The notes beneath the pieces were generated by a model, which had not been told where the DNA came from, made no database searches, and saw only the letters and a list, made by a program, of their open reading frames with translations. A stretch of DNA of 64,000 bases from Photobacterium marinum (lineage in GTDB: Bacteria > Pseudomonadota > Gammaproteobacteria > Enterobacterales > Vibrionaceae), in assembly GCF_000331515.1 (NCBI RefSeq), contig NZ_AMZO01000016.1, positions 124,001 to 188,000 on the forward strand. Reading direction: 5' to 3'. A program made the position numbers and the translations under genes. This document shows positions 24,496 to 33,728 of the stretch, one piece after another; the first letter of the stretch is position 1, and each line of letters starts with the position of its first letter.

Positions 24496-25752
24496 ATGGA
24501 TATAAAGACAATGCGGAACGCAATTTTTGCGTCAATGCTTGCTGTAGGCACAACGATTTTAAGCCAATTCTCTTATGCGACAGAGAAAGAGCAACCACCG
24601 ACGATGACCAGTCGGATTTCTCAAGAAGTTTATCAGGCTATTTCAGATTTAATGAGGCTGGCTAATGATGTAAGAGGGGATAAGTTAGGTAAACAGGATT
24701 TCTCACAAGCCAAATCATCTCAGGCATTATCGAACAGCTACAGCGGCTTAAATGGTAATGAAATGGCTTTGCGTGCCAGTGATCTTCGTTATGCGGCTAA
24801 GCAAAAATCCTGGCCATCCGGGAACTCTCAGGTATCTGAACTTATGTTATACCAAGACGGATTTCTAGGCGATCAGAACTATTCTCGTCTTGGGGCATAT
24901 GTTCGTTTTGATTCTAATACTTATGTCACGAAAACTAATGACAGGGCTTACCTCTCCAAGGAGATTAATCAGAAACTGGACGGGTATTCGATTACTTTAG
25001 GTGGTGATTACTTGTTTAATGAGCACTATTTATTTGGTGTTGCATTGGGTTTACCATTTGATGAAAACCATAATGAAAGTACTGAAAGTGAAATAGATGG
25101 CTTGGTGGCTTCTGGTTATTTCAGCTATTTTCGTGATGACTGGTTTGTTGACTTTACTGCCAGTTATGCGCTGATGGATACAGATATTGAGCGTCGTATT
25201 CGTCACTACAGTGATAGTGTATTTAACAATTCGAGCGAAGTGGATTCTGATATTTGGGTTTTCTCCTTGGGTGGTGGTTATGTCCTCGATTTTAACTATC
25301 TGAATATTGCGTTTGAAAGCAGTATTCAACACACTCTTTCTGATACAGAACGCTACAGTGAACGACCGTCTAAGGGGATCTCAAATTATCTGATCTCCAA
25401 AGTTGATGATATAAACGAGCTGCAGTCAACGATGGTGATTGCCGGTGTCAGTGCATCGCATCCGGTGCGAACTACCCTCGGAGTTTTCCAACCTTATGTT
25501 CGCGGATTTTTGCATTATGATATTGACGGTGGTTCAGAACGAATTATTAGCCAGTTAAAGTCTGATAACTCCGGTAGTGTGTTGCCGATTATCGTAAACA
25601 CTAATGACGCAGTTTACGGTCGTGTTCACCTCGGTTTGTCTGGCGCGTTCAATCGAGATTGGCATGGCTATGCTGAGGCAAGTACATTAGTGGGGCTTGA
25701 TGACCTATCTGCTTATACCTTTACCTTAGGTGTTAGTATCGCGCTTGATTAG
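24496..25752 (+). CDS. Outer-membrane protein with autotransporter-like beta-barrel
   Basis: A protein of 418 residues with a signal peptide (MRNAIFASMLAVGTT...SYA, cleavage near residue 28). A short N-terminal helical region (SRISQEVYQAISDLMRLAND) is followed by about 270 residues of alternating strands ending in YTFTLGVSIALD. The pattern (GYSITLGGDYLFNEHYLFGVALG, DDWFVDFTASYALM, HGYAEASTLVGLDDLSAYTF) fits a 12-strand autotransporter-type barrel, here without a large passenger. The last residue is Asp, not Phe. The GTG at 24469 is in frame and would run through the ten-G tract; ATG 24496 gives a better signal peptide, and ATG 24511 an even shorter one. The tract at 24485-24494 could tune expression by slippage. 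The divergent ToxR-like regulator may control it. Confidence 0.75.
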   Translation: MDIKTMRNAIFASMLAVGTTILSQFSYATEKEQPPTMTSRISQEVYQAISDLMRLANDVRGDKLGKQDFSQAKSSQALSNSYSGLNGNEMALRASDLRYAAKQKSWPSGNSQVSELMLYQDGFLGDQNYSRLGAYVRFDSNTYVTKTNDRAYLSKEINQKLDGYSITLGGDYLFNEHYLFGVALGLPFDENHNESTESEIDGLVASGYFSYFRDDWFVDFTASYALMDTDIERRIRHYSDSVFNNSSEVDSDIWVFSLGGGYVLDFNYLNIAFESSIQHTLSDTERYSERPSKGISNYLISKVDDINELQSTMVIAGVSASHPVRTTLGVFQPYVRGFLHYDIDGGSERIISQLKSDNSGSVLPIIVNTNDAVYGRVHLGLSGAFNRDWHGYAEASTLVGLDDLSAYTFTLGVSIALD

Positions 25753-25783
25753 ATTAGGCCGAAAGATTCATTTTTCTGAGATG

Positions 25784-26914
25784 TTATAACGAAGGAATAG
25801 ATCTCTTCAAGCGGTCGGTACTGCGAGCATTGGAGCTAAAGTACAACTCAAGTTCTAACATAATTCCTGGATTAATTTTGTAGTTAAATTGTTCCTGGAA
25901 ATCAAACTCAGAGGTTGCTGTTAAGTAGAGCCATTTTTTGTAAAGGCGATGCTTCCAGCCGATGGACACCCACGAGTTGGTTACAGAATAGTTCGGTCTT
26001 GAATCTGCGCTGACACCAATAGAGTATTGTAGAAGGTTATCCTGATTGACTCGGTCGAATATTTCTGCTTGTTGAACGACTTCCCAATTATTATCGGTAT
26101 CAAGATACTGGGCATTTAGGCTTAGTTTGAGAATAGTGGATGGAGCTTGGCTGATAGCATGATAAAAGTTGAATGACGTTATAGCTCCCGGGCCTTTGGA
26201 TTTATAATAAAATACTTCTTGTTTTGTCAGGCTGGTCCATTCATAGCTTAACTGATCTGTACGATAAACCTCTATTCGGGTGAAGGGATCTATGGGGAAC
26301 CTGAGTTTGAGCCCTAAATCAAAGTTGGTCTTCCACTCTCCCCATTTTCTTCCCTGGAGGCGAACGCCACCAACAGCGCCACTTAGGCTGTTACTGCTGT
26401 TGGCGCTGATCCCACGTTCCTTGTCTTCCAGACGATCAAAGTCATCGGGATCACTTTCAAAGATCAATTTCCAATTTTTCTTTGTGTGTGGTAGATCCAG
26501 CTTGAAATAGACGCTACCGTCAGGATCAAAATTCTCTCGATGTGAGTAGCGGCTTTTTAGTTTAAGCCTGAGATAACTTCGGTTGTTCATAGGCTCTTCA
26601 TCGTCTTTCTTGCCAACAAAGTGATCAAAAGAGCTGCTGTAATCATGAATACTATCAGCGATTGTCAATTGCGTATCATCAATCCAGCTAATAATGTCAT
26701 TCTCTTCTTCGATCTCTTCAACATGGCTTACCTTTGAAGATGGAACTGCATTTTCAGATACAGGTGCTGCGAACAGATGGTGGGGAGATGAAATACCTAC
26801 GATAAGTAATGATAATTCAACTGCAAAATCAATACGTTTGACTGTTAGTTTTGATGTGGTGACGGGATAGTTATCCAGTGCTTGCTTATAATTATTGCGG
26901 TTATAATCCATCAT
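25784..26914 (-). CDS. Hypothetical envelope protein, probably outer-membrane barrel
   Basis: An uncharacterised protein of about 376 residues. After a polar N-terminal stretch there is a hydrophobic segment (DFAVELSLLIVGISSPHHLF, cleavage near FAAPVSE), unusual in lying some 25 residues from the start, so an extended signal peptide or a later non-ATG start is possible. An acidic linker (HVEEIEEENDIISWIDD) precedes a beta-rich C-terminal region with alternating aromatic strands (SYLRLKLKSRYSHRENFD, WVSIGWKHRLYKKWLYLTA, FNYKINPGIMLELELYF). The final residues RLKRSIPSL do not end in Phe. ATG 26914 is preferred over the TTG at 26932. It is convergent with the poly-G barrel gene, with only 31 bases between the stops. 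Confidence 0.65.
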   Translation of the reverse strand: MMDYNRNNYKQALDNYPVTTSKLTVKRIDFAVELSLLIVGISSPHHLFAAPVSENAVPSSKVSHVEEIEEENDIISWIDDTQLTIADSIHDYSSSFDHFVGKKDDEEPMNNRSYLRLKLKSRYSHRENFDPDGSVYFKLDLPHTKKNWKLIFESDPDDFDRLEDKERGISANSSNSLSGAVGGVRLQGRKWGEWKTNFDLGLKLRFPIDPFTRIEVYRTDQLSYEWTSLTKQEVFYYKSKGPGAITSFNFYHAISQAPSTILKLSLNAQYLDTDNNWEVVQQAEIFDRVNQDNLLQYSIGVSADSRPNYSVTNSWVSIGWKHRLYKKWLYLTATSEFDFQEQFNYKINPGIMLELELYFSSNARSTDRLKRSIPSL

Positions 26915-27211
26915 AACACCATGATTTGACAACTGTTTTAATTATAGTCGCTTTATTTGTTGAAAGCCGAAATGTATGAAGTTTCATGTTTTTCGGGATC
27001 TTGGTCTAAAAAAATGGCGGCAGTCAGTTTATTAATAAAAATTTAATCGTGATGTCATGGCAGCTAATCTGTTATTAAACATAACCTTAGTGTTTAGTAA
27101 GGTAGGATTTTGTTACTTTTTTGAAGTATAAGTGAGTAATTTATCGTCTACAATTGATACTGTTAGATAATCTGGACAATCCGGCAAAGAAAATTATGGA
27201 GCGATGGAATT

Positions 27212-27490
27212 ATGGACAGTTCAGACATTGATGGAGTTAATCACGGTCTTCCAATGAATGTTAATAATATTGTTGAGTCTTTAGATGACTTGCATTTATC
27301 TATGCCCACAATGGAAGAATGTCGTTCAATATTTGATGACAATACAAAAAATTATATAGGTCCGATGGATCAACTTAGTGTTGAAGGAATAACAAATAAC
27401 TTTGAAAAGCAATTTGCCAGAGTCAAAAGAGCAGGGCGGGTGTTATATCATTTAGATTCGGAACAAATAATTTTAAAATATCAGCAGTAG
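27212..27490 (+). CDS. Small hypothetical protein A of a paralogous pair
   Basis: An acidic soluble protein of 92 residues with no recognised family. It shares a clear pattern with the next gene's product: SSDIDGV near the start, VNNI, MPTMEECRSIFDDN and NYIGP, against SSDVDGV, VNDI, LPTMEEFRTLFDNY and QYIGS. A charged, helix-prone C-terminal half follows. GGAG lies about ten bases before the ATG, and a strong terminator closes the gene (27532-27570). The two genes are separate transcription units made by duplication. There is no signal peptide. Confidence 0.6.
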   Translation: MDSSDIDGVNHGLPMNVNNIVESLDDLHLSMPTMEECRSIFDDNTKNYIGPMDQLSVEGITNNFEKQFARVKRAGRVLYHLDSEQIILKYQQ

Positions 27491-27531
27491 AGATTGCAAC
27501 TTATACTTCAATTATTAACGTGTCTTAACGT

Positions 27532-27570
27532 TAAGCGATAGTTATGTTGTTTGCATAACTATCGCTTTTA
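27532..27570 (+). terminator. Strong terminator between the paralogous small genes
   Basis: AAGCGATAGTTAT (27533-27545) pairs with ATAACTATCGCTT (27555-27567), a perfect 13-bp stem, followed by TTA and an A-rich tract, so it may also act leftward. Confidence 0.85.
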
Positions 27571-27806
27571 AAAAATATAATATTATTTTTTGAGATCAAG
27601 ATCGCAAAAAGAAGGTGGTGTTTTATCATTTTCATGAGCTCTAACATTAATTCTTATTTAAAGTCCTTATAAAACAGCGGCTCACGATGATTTTCATTTA
27701 TTCTCATTAGTGATATTGATTTTCTGTGAATTCTAAAATTATTGGCTAAACTTTAGATATTTCAACCTTGTGCATTGTGTCGCAATTAATATTGGAGCTA
27801 ATAGTT

Positions 27807-28082
27807 ATGTTGAGTTCAGATGTGGATGGCGTTAAGCGTGATATTTCGACAAAAGTAAATGATATTTTTGATTCGTATGAGCGAGACCATAATTGTTTGC
27901 CGACAATGGAAGAATTCAGGACGTTATTTGATAACTATGCAGAGCAATATATTGGTTCTGATAACAGACGAAACGCTGCCAATAAAAAGCATGAGCAGAG
28001 TATACGAGATAAAAGAGAGATGGTTATATGGCAGGTTGCCAGTGAACTGGAAGCCGAGCAGCGTTATTTAAGAGCTGATTAA
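27807..28082 (+). CDS. Small hypothetical protein B of a paralogous pair
   Basis: A protein of 91 residues, paralogous to the one encoded at 27212-27490 over the first 55 residues (SSDVDGV, LPTMEEFRTLFDNY, QYIGS). The C-terminal half differs and is strongly helical and charged (NAANKKHEQSIRDKREMVIW, ASELEAEQRYL), suggesting coiled-coil interaction. The frame extends upstream to 27768, but ATG 27807 has GGAG at a good distance and aligns with the N-terminus of the paralogue. No function is known. Confidence 0.6.
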   Translation: MLSSDVDGVKRDISTKVNDIFDSYERDHNCLPTMEEFRTLFDNYAEQYIGSDNRRNAANKKHEQSIRDKREMVIWQVASELEAEQRYLRAD

Positions 28083-28173
28083 TTCGTACTTAAAATTTGG
28101 TTGCTACTATCTCATAGCCCTTTGGCGATAATTGGAAGCAGTTCTGGTTGTCGTCTTTTTTTATTGTCTTATT

Positions 28174-29088
28174 TTATCTTTGCTTGTAATGCTGTGATTT
28201 TAACGCCAACGAAGTTCGTGAAGTTGGCTGTTTTCCTATTTTTTCAGTTATCATCCATCCGGCTGATGCGATTTTGTCTAAATCAACCCCCGTTTTTATT
28301 CCCAGCCCTTGGCAGAGATAGATGACATCTTCAGTGGCCACATTTCCGCTGGCTCCTTCAGCATAGGGGCACCCGCCGAGACCGGCGGTACTACTGTCGA
28401 TGACGTGAATTCCCATCGTTAGAGCCTGGTAAATATTAGTTAGTGCCTGTCCCCAGGTGTCATGAAAATGTACCGCCAGGTTTTCCAGCGCCACCTGACT
28501 GGCGACAGCTTCTATCATTCTGGCGATACGTAGTGGTGTGCCTGTTCCAATGGTGTCGCCAAGGGATATCTGGTAACAGCCTAAACCGGTCAGTGCCTTA
28601 GCAATATTAGCAACTTGTTGTGGTGGTGTCGGACCATCATAGGGGCAATCAGCAACACAGGAGAGGTATCCCCGAACTGGAATTTGATGTTTTTGTGCCA
28701 GCAACATAATTGGTTCGAAACGTTTCAGACTTTCTGAAATTGAGCAGTTGATATTGTGCTGGCTGAAGCCTTCAGACGATGAGCCAAAGATAGCAATTTC
28801 CTCAGCACCGGCGGCAAGGGCAAGCTCAAAGCCTCGAATGTTAGGGGTTAGAGCAGAATAGATAACGCCAGGTTGTTTTTGAATTTGTTGCATTACTTCC
28901 ATAGAGTCTGCCATTTGAGGTACCCATTTCGGGGAGACAAATGAGCCCGCCTCTATGTGACGTAATCCGCTTTGGGAAAGCCGGTTGATAAATTCTATTT
29001 TGTTTTCTGTACTGACGTGGGCTTCATTCTGGAGTCCGTCTCGGGCTCCGACTTCAAAAATAGTCACTTTTTCCGGAAGTGTGGCCAT
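28174..29088 (-). CDS. liuE: Hydroxymethylglutaryl-CoA lyase
   Basis: This enzyme splits 3-hydroxy-3-methylglutaryl-CoA into acetoacetate and acetyl-CoA, the last step of leucine catabolism. It has 304 residues. Family motifs: FEVGARDGLQNE (metal and substrate binding), GSFVSPKWVPQMAD, SLGDTIGTGTP, HFHDTWGQAL with metal-binding His residues, and the active-site loop GGCPYAEGASGNVATED with the catalytic Cys. AAAGGAG lies before the ATG. It is the last gene of the leftward liuABCDE operon, 43 bases after liuD. Confidence 0.95.
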   Translation of the reverse strand: MATLPEKVTIFEVGARDGLQNEAHVSTENKIEFINRLSQSGLRHIEAGSFVSPKWVPQMADSMEVMQQIQKQPGVIYSALTPNIRGFELALAAGAEEIAIFGSSSEGFSQHNINCSISESLKRFEPIMLLAQKHQIPVRGYLSCVADCPYDGPTPPQQVANIAKALTGLGCYQISLGDTIGTGTPLRIARMIEAVASQVALENLAVHFHDTWGQALTNIYQALTMGIHVIDSSTAGLGGCPYAEGASGNVATEDVIYLCQGLGIKTGVDLDKIASAGWMITEKIGKQPTSRTSLALKSQHYKQR

Positions 29089-29131
29089 TTGAAACTCCTT
29101 TTTCGTCGGGACTATCAGTTTTCTTATTTTC

Positions 29132-31222
29132 CTATTTGAAACTGACTAACTGCTCACCATGTTCAACCTGATCGCCAGGCTGGAAATGAATATTGGTTAC
29201 GGTTCCTGCATACGGCGCCCTGACTGTATATTCCATTTTCATTGCCTCAATAACCAGCAGAGGTTGTTCTTCATCTACGGTGTCGCCGGGCTGACAAAGC
29301 AAGGTGCTGACAATACCGTTTAGAGGAGCGACTGCCTGATTATTTTCTTCTTTACTGTGCTGGTAATCAGCCTGATGACCAAATGTGAATACGTCATGCC
29401 AGTGGTCATGATAGATGTGGAGGCGGTTTTGACAGTAAACGGCGCTGAAATGACAGGAGCACCCGTTTACTTCAATCTGAAAGTCGTTAATTCCTGAGTT
29501 ATGTGGATTTTCAGTTGTCGATAAAAGATGGATATCCAGACTTGCGGCTGACTCAGGCTCGTTATTTGTTGCTATCTTTTTGATCTTTGTTTTTAGCGAG
29601 CAAGACGTTTTATCTTCCAGATGCTGGAAACTCAGCTTATAGCAATCGCCCTTATCTGTATTTATGATGCTATCTGAATACGGCTCCTGATTGAGTCGCC
29701 AGCCATATAAGTCGGGAAATGGTTGGGAGTGACGACTTTGTTCGATTTCGGCAACGGCCGCAAACAATACAAGCTTTGGGATCTTGGCGGCTGATGGTTT
29801 ACCGGTTTGTCCTGTTTTAAATAGTGGTGGAGCAATGCACTCTAACTCTGCTTTATATTGGTCAATGAAATGCGTATTGAGCTGAGTTTTTTTAAACTCC
29901 GGATGCTGAATTACTCTTTGTAAGTAGGGAATATTGGTTTCCGGGCCAATCAGACGATAATCAGAAAGTGTTGATGACAGCTCATGAGTAGCCCGCTCTC
30001 TGTCCTCCGCCCAAACGATGAGTTTTGCCAGAATAGGATCATAATATGAGGTGACGCTGTCACCTTGTCTGATGCCGGAATCAAGTCGGATACAGATTTG
30101 ATCGTTCTGATAGGTCAGGGGCTCCTGAAGAAAATGGATTTGCCCGGAGGATGGAATGAAATTTTGCTCCGGATCTTCAGCATAGATTCGGACTTCAATT
30201 GCATGGCCGCGGTGAATTATATCTTCCTGCTTAAGCGACAAGGTTGAACCTTCTGCGATTTTTATTTGCCATTCAACTAGATCTTGCCTCGTGATTAACT
30301 CGGTAACCGGGTGTTCAACCTGCAGGCGGGTGTTCATTTCCATGAAATAAAATTGCTCATTACTGTCGAGAAGAAACTCAACAGTCCCTGCTCCTACATA
30401 GCCAATCGCTTTGGCGGCATCAACGGCGGCTTGTCCCATCGCTTGGCGTAGCTCGGCAGACAGCCCTGGAGCCGGGGCTTCTTCAACAATCTTTTGATGG
30501 CGGCGCTGAATTGAACAATCCCGATCGGAAAGATAGATAGTATTGCCTGCCTGATCGGCAAAAACCTGAATTTCAATATGCCTCGGTTGTGTTAAATACT
30601 TTTCAATCAGCAGATGGTCATCGCCGAAAGCGGCTTTTGATTCGCGCTTGGCTCCGGCAATAGCTTCCGGCATCTCTGGGGCTGAATTGACAATTCGCAT
30701 GCCTTTACCGCCGCCGCCAAGAGCAGCCTTGAGTATGACCGGATAACTGATCTGACCGGCAATATCGAGTAATTTCTCCGTTGAGTTATCTGCGCCGTGA
30801 TAGCCGGGAATCAGCGGCACATTGGCTTTTTCCATTATGGCTTTGGCTTCAGATTTTGAACTCATTGCCAGCATGGCTTCGGCTGTCGGGCCTATGAAGA
30901 TGATGTCATTGGATTGGCATGCTTCAGCAAATCGGGCATTTTCAGAAAGAAAACCATAGCCGGGATGGATGGCTTCTGCACCAGCCTGTTTTGCTGCTTC
31001 AATAATCTTCGGGATGTTGAGGTAAGAATCTTGTGCCGGGGCTTTACCAATCAGAATGGCTTCATCCGCCATTGCTACATGCTTTGCCTTTTTGTCGACA
31101 TCGGAGTAGACCGCTATGGTGGTTATGCCCATTTTTTTTGCTGTTGAAATGATACGACAGGCGATTTCACCTCTGTTTGCGACCATCAGTCGCTGAATTT
31201 TTTTTCCTGCTGATTCATTCAT
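29132..31222 (-). CDS. liuD: Methylcrotonyl-CoA carboxylase, biotin-carrying subunit
   Basis: The alpha subunit (696 residues) carboxylates biotin with ATP and bicarbonate; with the beta subunit LiuB it converts 3-methylcrotonyl-CoA to 3-methylglutaconyl-CoA. The biotin carboxylase domain spans about residues 12-460 (MVANRGEIACRII, HPGYGFLSEN, the ATP-grasp loop KAALGGGGKGMRIV, DRDCSIQRRHQK, EMNTRLQVEHPVTE). The C-terminal biotinyl domain carries the target Lys662 in VIEAMKMEYTV. The frame extends to a TTG at 31255, but ATG 31222 has GGAG eight bases upstream and overlaps the end of liuC by 8 bases. Confidence 0.96.
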   Translation of the reverse strand: MNESAGKKIQRLMVANRGEIACRIISTAKKMGITTIAVYSDVDKKAKHVAMADEAILIGKAPAQDSYLNIPKIIEAAKQAGAEAIHPGYGFLSENARFAEACQSNDIIFIGPTAEAMLAMSSKSEAKAIMEKANVPLIPGYHGADNSTEKLLDIAGQISYPVILKAALGGGGKGMRIVNSAPEMPEAIAGAKRESKAAFGDDHLLIEKYLTQPRHIEIQVFADQAGNTIYLSDRDCSIQRRHQKIVEEAPAPGLSAELRQAMGQAAVDAAKAIGYVGAGTVEFLLDSNEQFYFMEMNTRLQVEHPVTELITRQDLVEWQIKIAEGSTLSLKQEDIIHRGHAIEVRIYAEDPEQNFIPSSGQIHFLQEPLTYQNDQICIRLDSGIRQGDSVTSYYDPILAKLIVWAEDRERATHELSSTLSDYRLIGPETNIPYLQRVIQHPEFKKTQLNTHFIDQYKAELECIAPPLFKTGQTGKPSAAKIPKLVLFAAVAEIEQSRHSQPFPDLYGWRLNQEPYSDSIINTDKGDCYKLSFQHLEDKTSCSLKTKIKKIATNNEPESAASLDIHLLSTTENPHNSGINDFQIEVNGCSCHFSAVYCQNRLHIYHDHWHDVFTFGHQADYQHSKEENNQAVAPLNGIVSTLLCQPGDTVDEEQPLLVIEAMKMEYTVRAPYAGTVTNIHFQPGDQVEHGEQLVSFK

Positions 31223-32054
31223 GTCTTGTGCTCCATGCTGGTGGTCGTTTGGCAAAAAATGCTTTCAGACCTTCCTGACCATTGGGTGAAACTCGAATAT
31301 CAGCAATAAGGCCACTGGTGGTTTCTCTCAGCTCTTCGTCTATTTCTCTGTTATGGCACAACTGGCACAAGGCTTTGGCCTGAGTCAGTGCCTCGGGACT
31401 GTTATGAAGTAGTTGCTCGATAAGATGCGATAATAATCTGTCCGTTTCCTCATAGTGGCTCCGAACTTCATGAATGATCCCGAGCTTGCGGGCGGTGGCA
31501 GCGTTGAAACGTTCTGCAGTCAGCATATAACGCCGAGCCTGGCGCAGGCCTATTGCCCGACAGATATAGGGGCCGATGGTGGCTGGAATCAGACCAAGCC
31601 GCACCTCACTGAGACAGAAATGACTTTCTGCACTGGCAATGGCGATATCACAGCAGCAGATGAGACCCAAGGCGCCGCCATAAGCGCTGCCATGAACCTG
31701 GGCAATGGTCGGGGCTGGAAAGGTGTCGAGTTCGGCCAGCAAGTTCGCCAGTTGAGAAGCATCTTTATGATTCTCCTGAACTGACTTGTCTGCCATGGAT
31801 TTCATCCAGTTAAGATCCGCGCCGGCGGAGAAGTGACGTCCTTTGCCGTTCAGAACCAGTATCCGGATATCTTTTCTTTCTTTTAGCAGCGAAAGGTAGT
31901 GGCTTAAGGTTTTAACAACGCTGGCATCAAAAGCGTTATGTTTATGGATTCTATTAAGCGTGAGAGTGGCAACACCAGAACCGGATACGGAGCAGAGGAC
32001 ATCGGCATCAAGTTCTGTATGCAGGTTGGTGTAACTTGATGTGGACTGGTTCAT
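31215..32054 (-). CDS. liuC: Methylglutaconyl-CoA hydratase
   Basis: A crotonase-family enzyme (279 residues) that hydrates 3-methylglutaconyl-CoA to HMG-CoA in leucine breakdown. The oxyanion-hole segments are GRHFSAGADLNWM and GSAYGGALGLI, and the acidic residue lies in CLSEVRLGLIP. As in other methylglutaconyl-CoA hydratases, the first glutamate of ordinary enoyl-CoA hydratases is replaced by Gly (GGALGLICCCD). AAGGAG lies 7 bases before the ATG. It overlaps liuD by 8 bases and follows liuB by 47 bases. Confidence 0.93.
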   Translation of the reverse strand: MNQSTSSYTNLHTELDADVLCSVSGSGVATLTLNRIHKHNAFDASVVKTLSHYLSLLKERKDIRILVLNGKGRHFSAGADLNWMKSMADKSVQENHKDASQLANLLAELDTFPAPTIAQVHGSAYGGALGLICCCDIAIASAESHFCLSEVRLGLIPATIGPYICRAIGLRQARRYMLTAERFNAATARKLGIIHEVRSHYEETDRLLSHLIEQLLHNSPEALTQAKALCQLCHNREIDEELRETTSGLIADIRVSPNGQEGLKAFFAKRPPAWSTRHE

Positions 32055-32101
32055 TGTTTGCTCCTTACTTTGCCTTATCGCATTAAGTTATGTGGAGTCA
32101 C

Positions 32102-33706
32102 TTACATTCTGAAAATACCAAACTGGCTGTCAGGTATCGGTGCACGCAATGCCGCGGTTAATGCAAGGCCGACCACATCTCGGGTCTGGCGCGGGTCGAT
32201 AATCCCGTCATCCCACAGGCGGGCACTGGCGTAATAAGGAGAGCCCTGAGTTTCATACATTTCATGGACTGGTTTTTTGAAAGCGTCCTCATCGGCTTGT
32301 GACCAGCTTTCTCCGTTACGTTCTTTAATGTCTCGGGTAACCTGAGCAAGAACCTCGGCAGCCTGTTCACCGCCCATAACGGAGATTCGAGCGTTGGGCC
32401 ACATCCACATCATGGTTGGGTTATAGGCTCGGCCACACATGCCATAGTTACCGGCACCGTATGAACCGCCGACGATCACGGTAAATTTAGGAACATCGGC
32501 ACAGGACACGGCCATCACCATTTTGGCTCCGTGTTTAGCGATTCCTTCAGCTTCGTATTTTTTCCCGACCATGAAGCCGGTAATGTTCTGGAGAAACAGC
32601 AGGGGGATTTTCCGCTTGGCGCACAGTTCTATGAAATGTGTACCTTTTTGAGCGGATTCTGAAAACAGAATGCCGTTATTGGCGACGATGCCGATTGAAT
32701 GGCCATAAAGTCGAGCAAAACCACAGACCAGAGTTTCACTATATAAGGCTTTGAATTCGTCAAAATCGGAATCATCAATAATCCGGGCAATGACTTCTCT
32801 GATATCAATTGGTTTGTGCAAATCTGTGCCAACAATCCCGAACAGATCATCCTGTGGGTAACGAGGCGGTAATACCGGATGATCCGGTTTGTATGATTTC
32901 GAAAGGTGGCTACTGGTGATGGCCTTACGGGCCAGCTCCAGGGCATGGTGTTCGTCGTGGGCATAATAGTCGGCAACACCGGATGTTTTGCAATGGACAT
33001 TGGCGCCGCCCAGTTCTTCTGCCGTGACAACCTCGCCTGTTGCTGCCTTTACCAGCGGCGGTCCGGCCAGAAAGATCGTACCTTGTTGCTTGACGATAAT
33101 GGCGACATCGGCCATGGCTGGAACATAAGCACCGCCCGCGGTACATAATCCGAGTACGACCGCGATTTGCGGAATACCTTTGGCCGACATTCGGGCCTGA
33201 TTAAAGAAGATACGCCCGAAATGGTCACGGTCGGGAAAAACTTCAGCCTGATGGGGAAGGTTAGCACCGCCGGAATCGACCAGATAGATGCAGGGCAGGT
33301 GGCAGCGTTCGGCGATTTCCTGAGCGCGAAGGTGTTTTTTCACAGTCAGGGGATAGTAGGTGCCACCTTTTACTGACGGGTCGTTGGCGATAATCATACA
33401 TTCTATGCCTTCAATGTAGCCGATTCCTGCTACAACTCCGGCACAGGGAATAGGTTCGTCGTAGACTTCCCAAGCCGCAAACTGACCGATTTCGAGGAAA
33501 GGGCTTCCATTGTCCAGTACGGCATCAAGGCGTTCACGAACAGGAAGTTTGCCCTTGGCTTTTTGCCTTTCAACGGCTTTGTTTCCGCCTCCTTGCAGAA
33601 TTTGGTGCGCTCTGGTTTGTAGCTCATCCACCAGCTCTGCCATATTCTGACTGTTCTGCTTAAACTGTGCTTCGCCCGGATGGATGTGAGTCTGAATAAT
33701 CGCCAT
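32102..33706 (-). CDS. liuB: Methylcrotonyl-CoA carboxylase, carboxyltransferase subunit
   Basis: The beta subunit (534 residues) transfers the carboxyl group from biotin to 3-methylcrotonyl-CoA. Hallmarks of the acyl-CoA carboxyltransferase family are present: [87 protein letters not shown] [19 protein letters not shown] and [15 protein letters not shown]. The open frame reaches 33745 inside liuA, but ATG 33706 has AAGGA six bases upstream. liuA ends 23 bases before this start. Confidence 0.96.
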   Translation of the reverse strand: MAIIQTHIHPGEAQFKQNSQNMAELVDELQTRAHQILQGGGNKAVERQKAKGKLPVRERLDAVLDNGSPFLEIGQFAAWEVYDEPIPCAGVVAGIGYIEGIECMIIANDPSVKGGTYYPLTVKKHLRAQEIAERCHLPCIYLVDSGGANLPHQAEVFPDRDHFGRIFFNQARMSAKGIPQIAVVLGLCTAGGAYVPAMADVAIIVKQQGTIFLAGPPLVKAATGEVVTAEELGGANVHCKTSGVADYYAHDEHHALELARKAITSSHLSKSYKPDHPVLPPRYPQDDLFGIVGTDLHKPIDIREVIARIIDDSDFDEFKALYSETLVCGFARLYGHSIGIVANNGILFSESAQKGTHFIELCAKRKIPLLFLQNITGFMVGKKYEAEGIAKHGAKMVMAVSCADVPKFTVIVGGSYGAGNYGMCGRAYNPTMMWMWPNARISVMGGEQAAEVLAQVTRDIKERNGESWSQADEDAFKKPVHEMYETQGSPYYASARLWDDGIIDPRQTRDVVGLALTAALRAPIPDSQFGIFRM

Positions 33707-33728
33707 GGCTGTCCTTGCTTTGTTGGTT

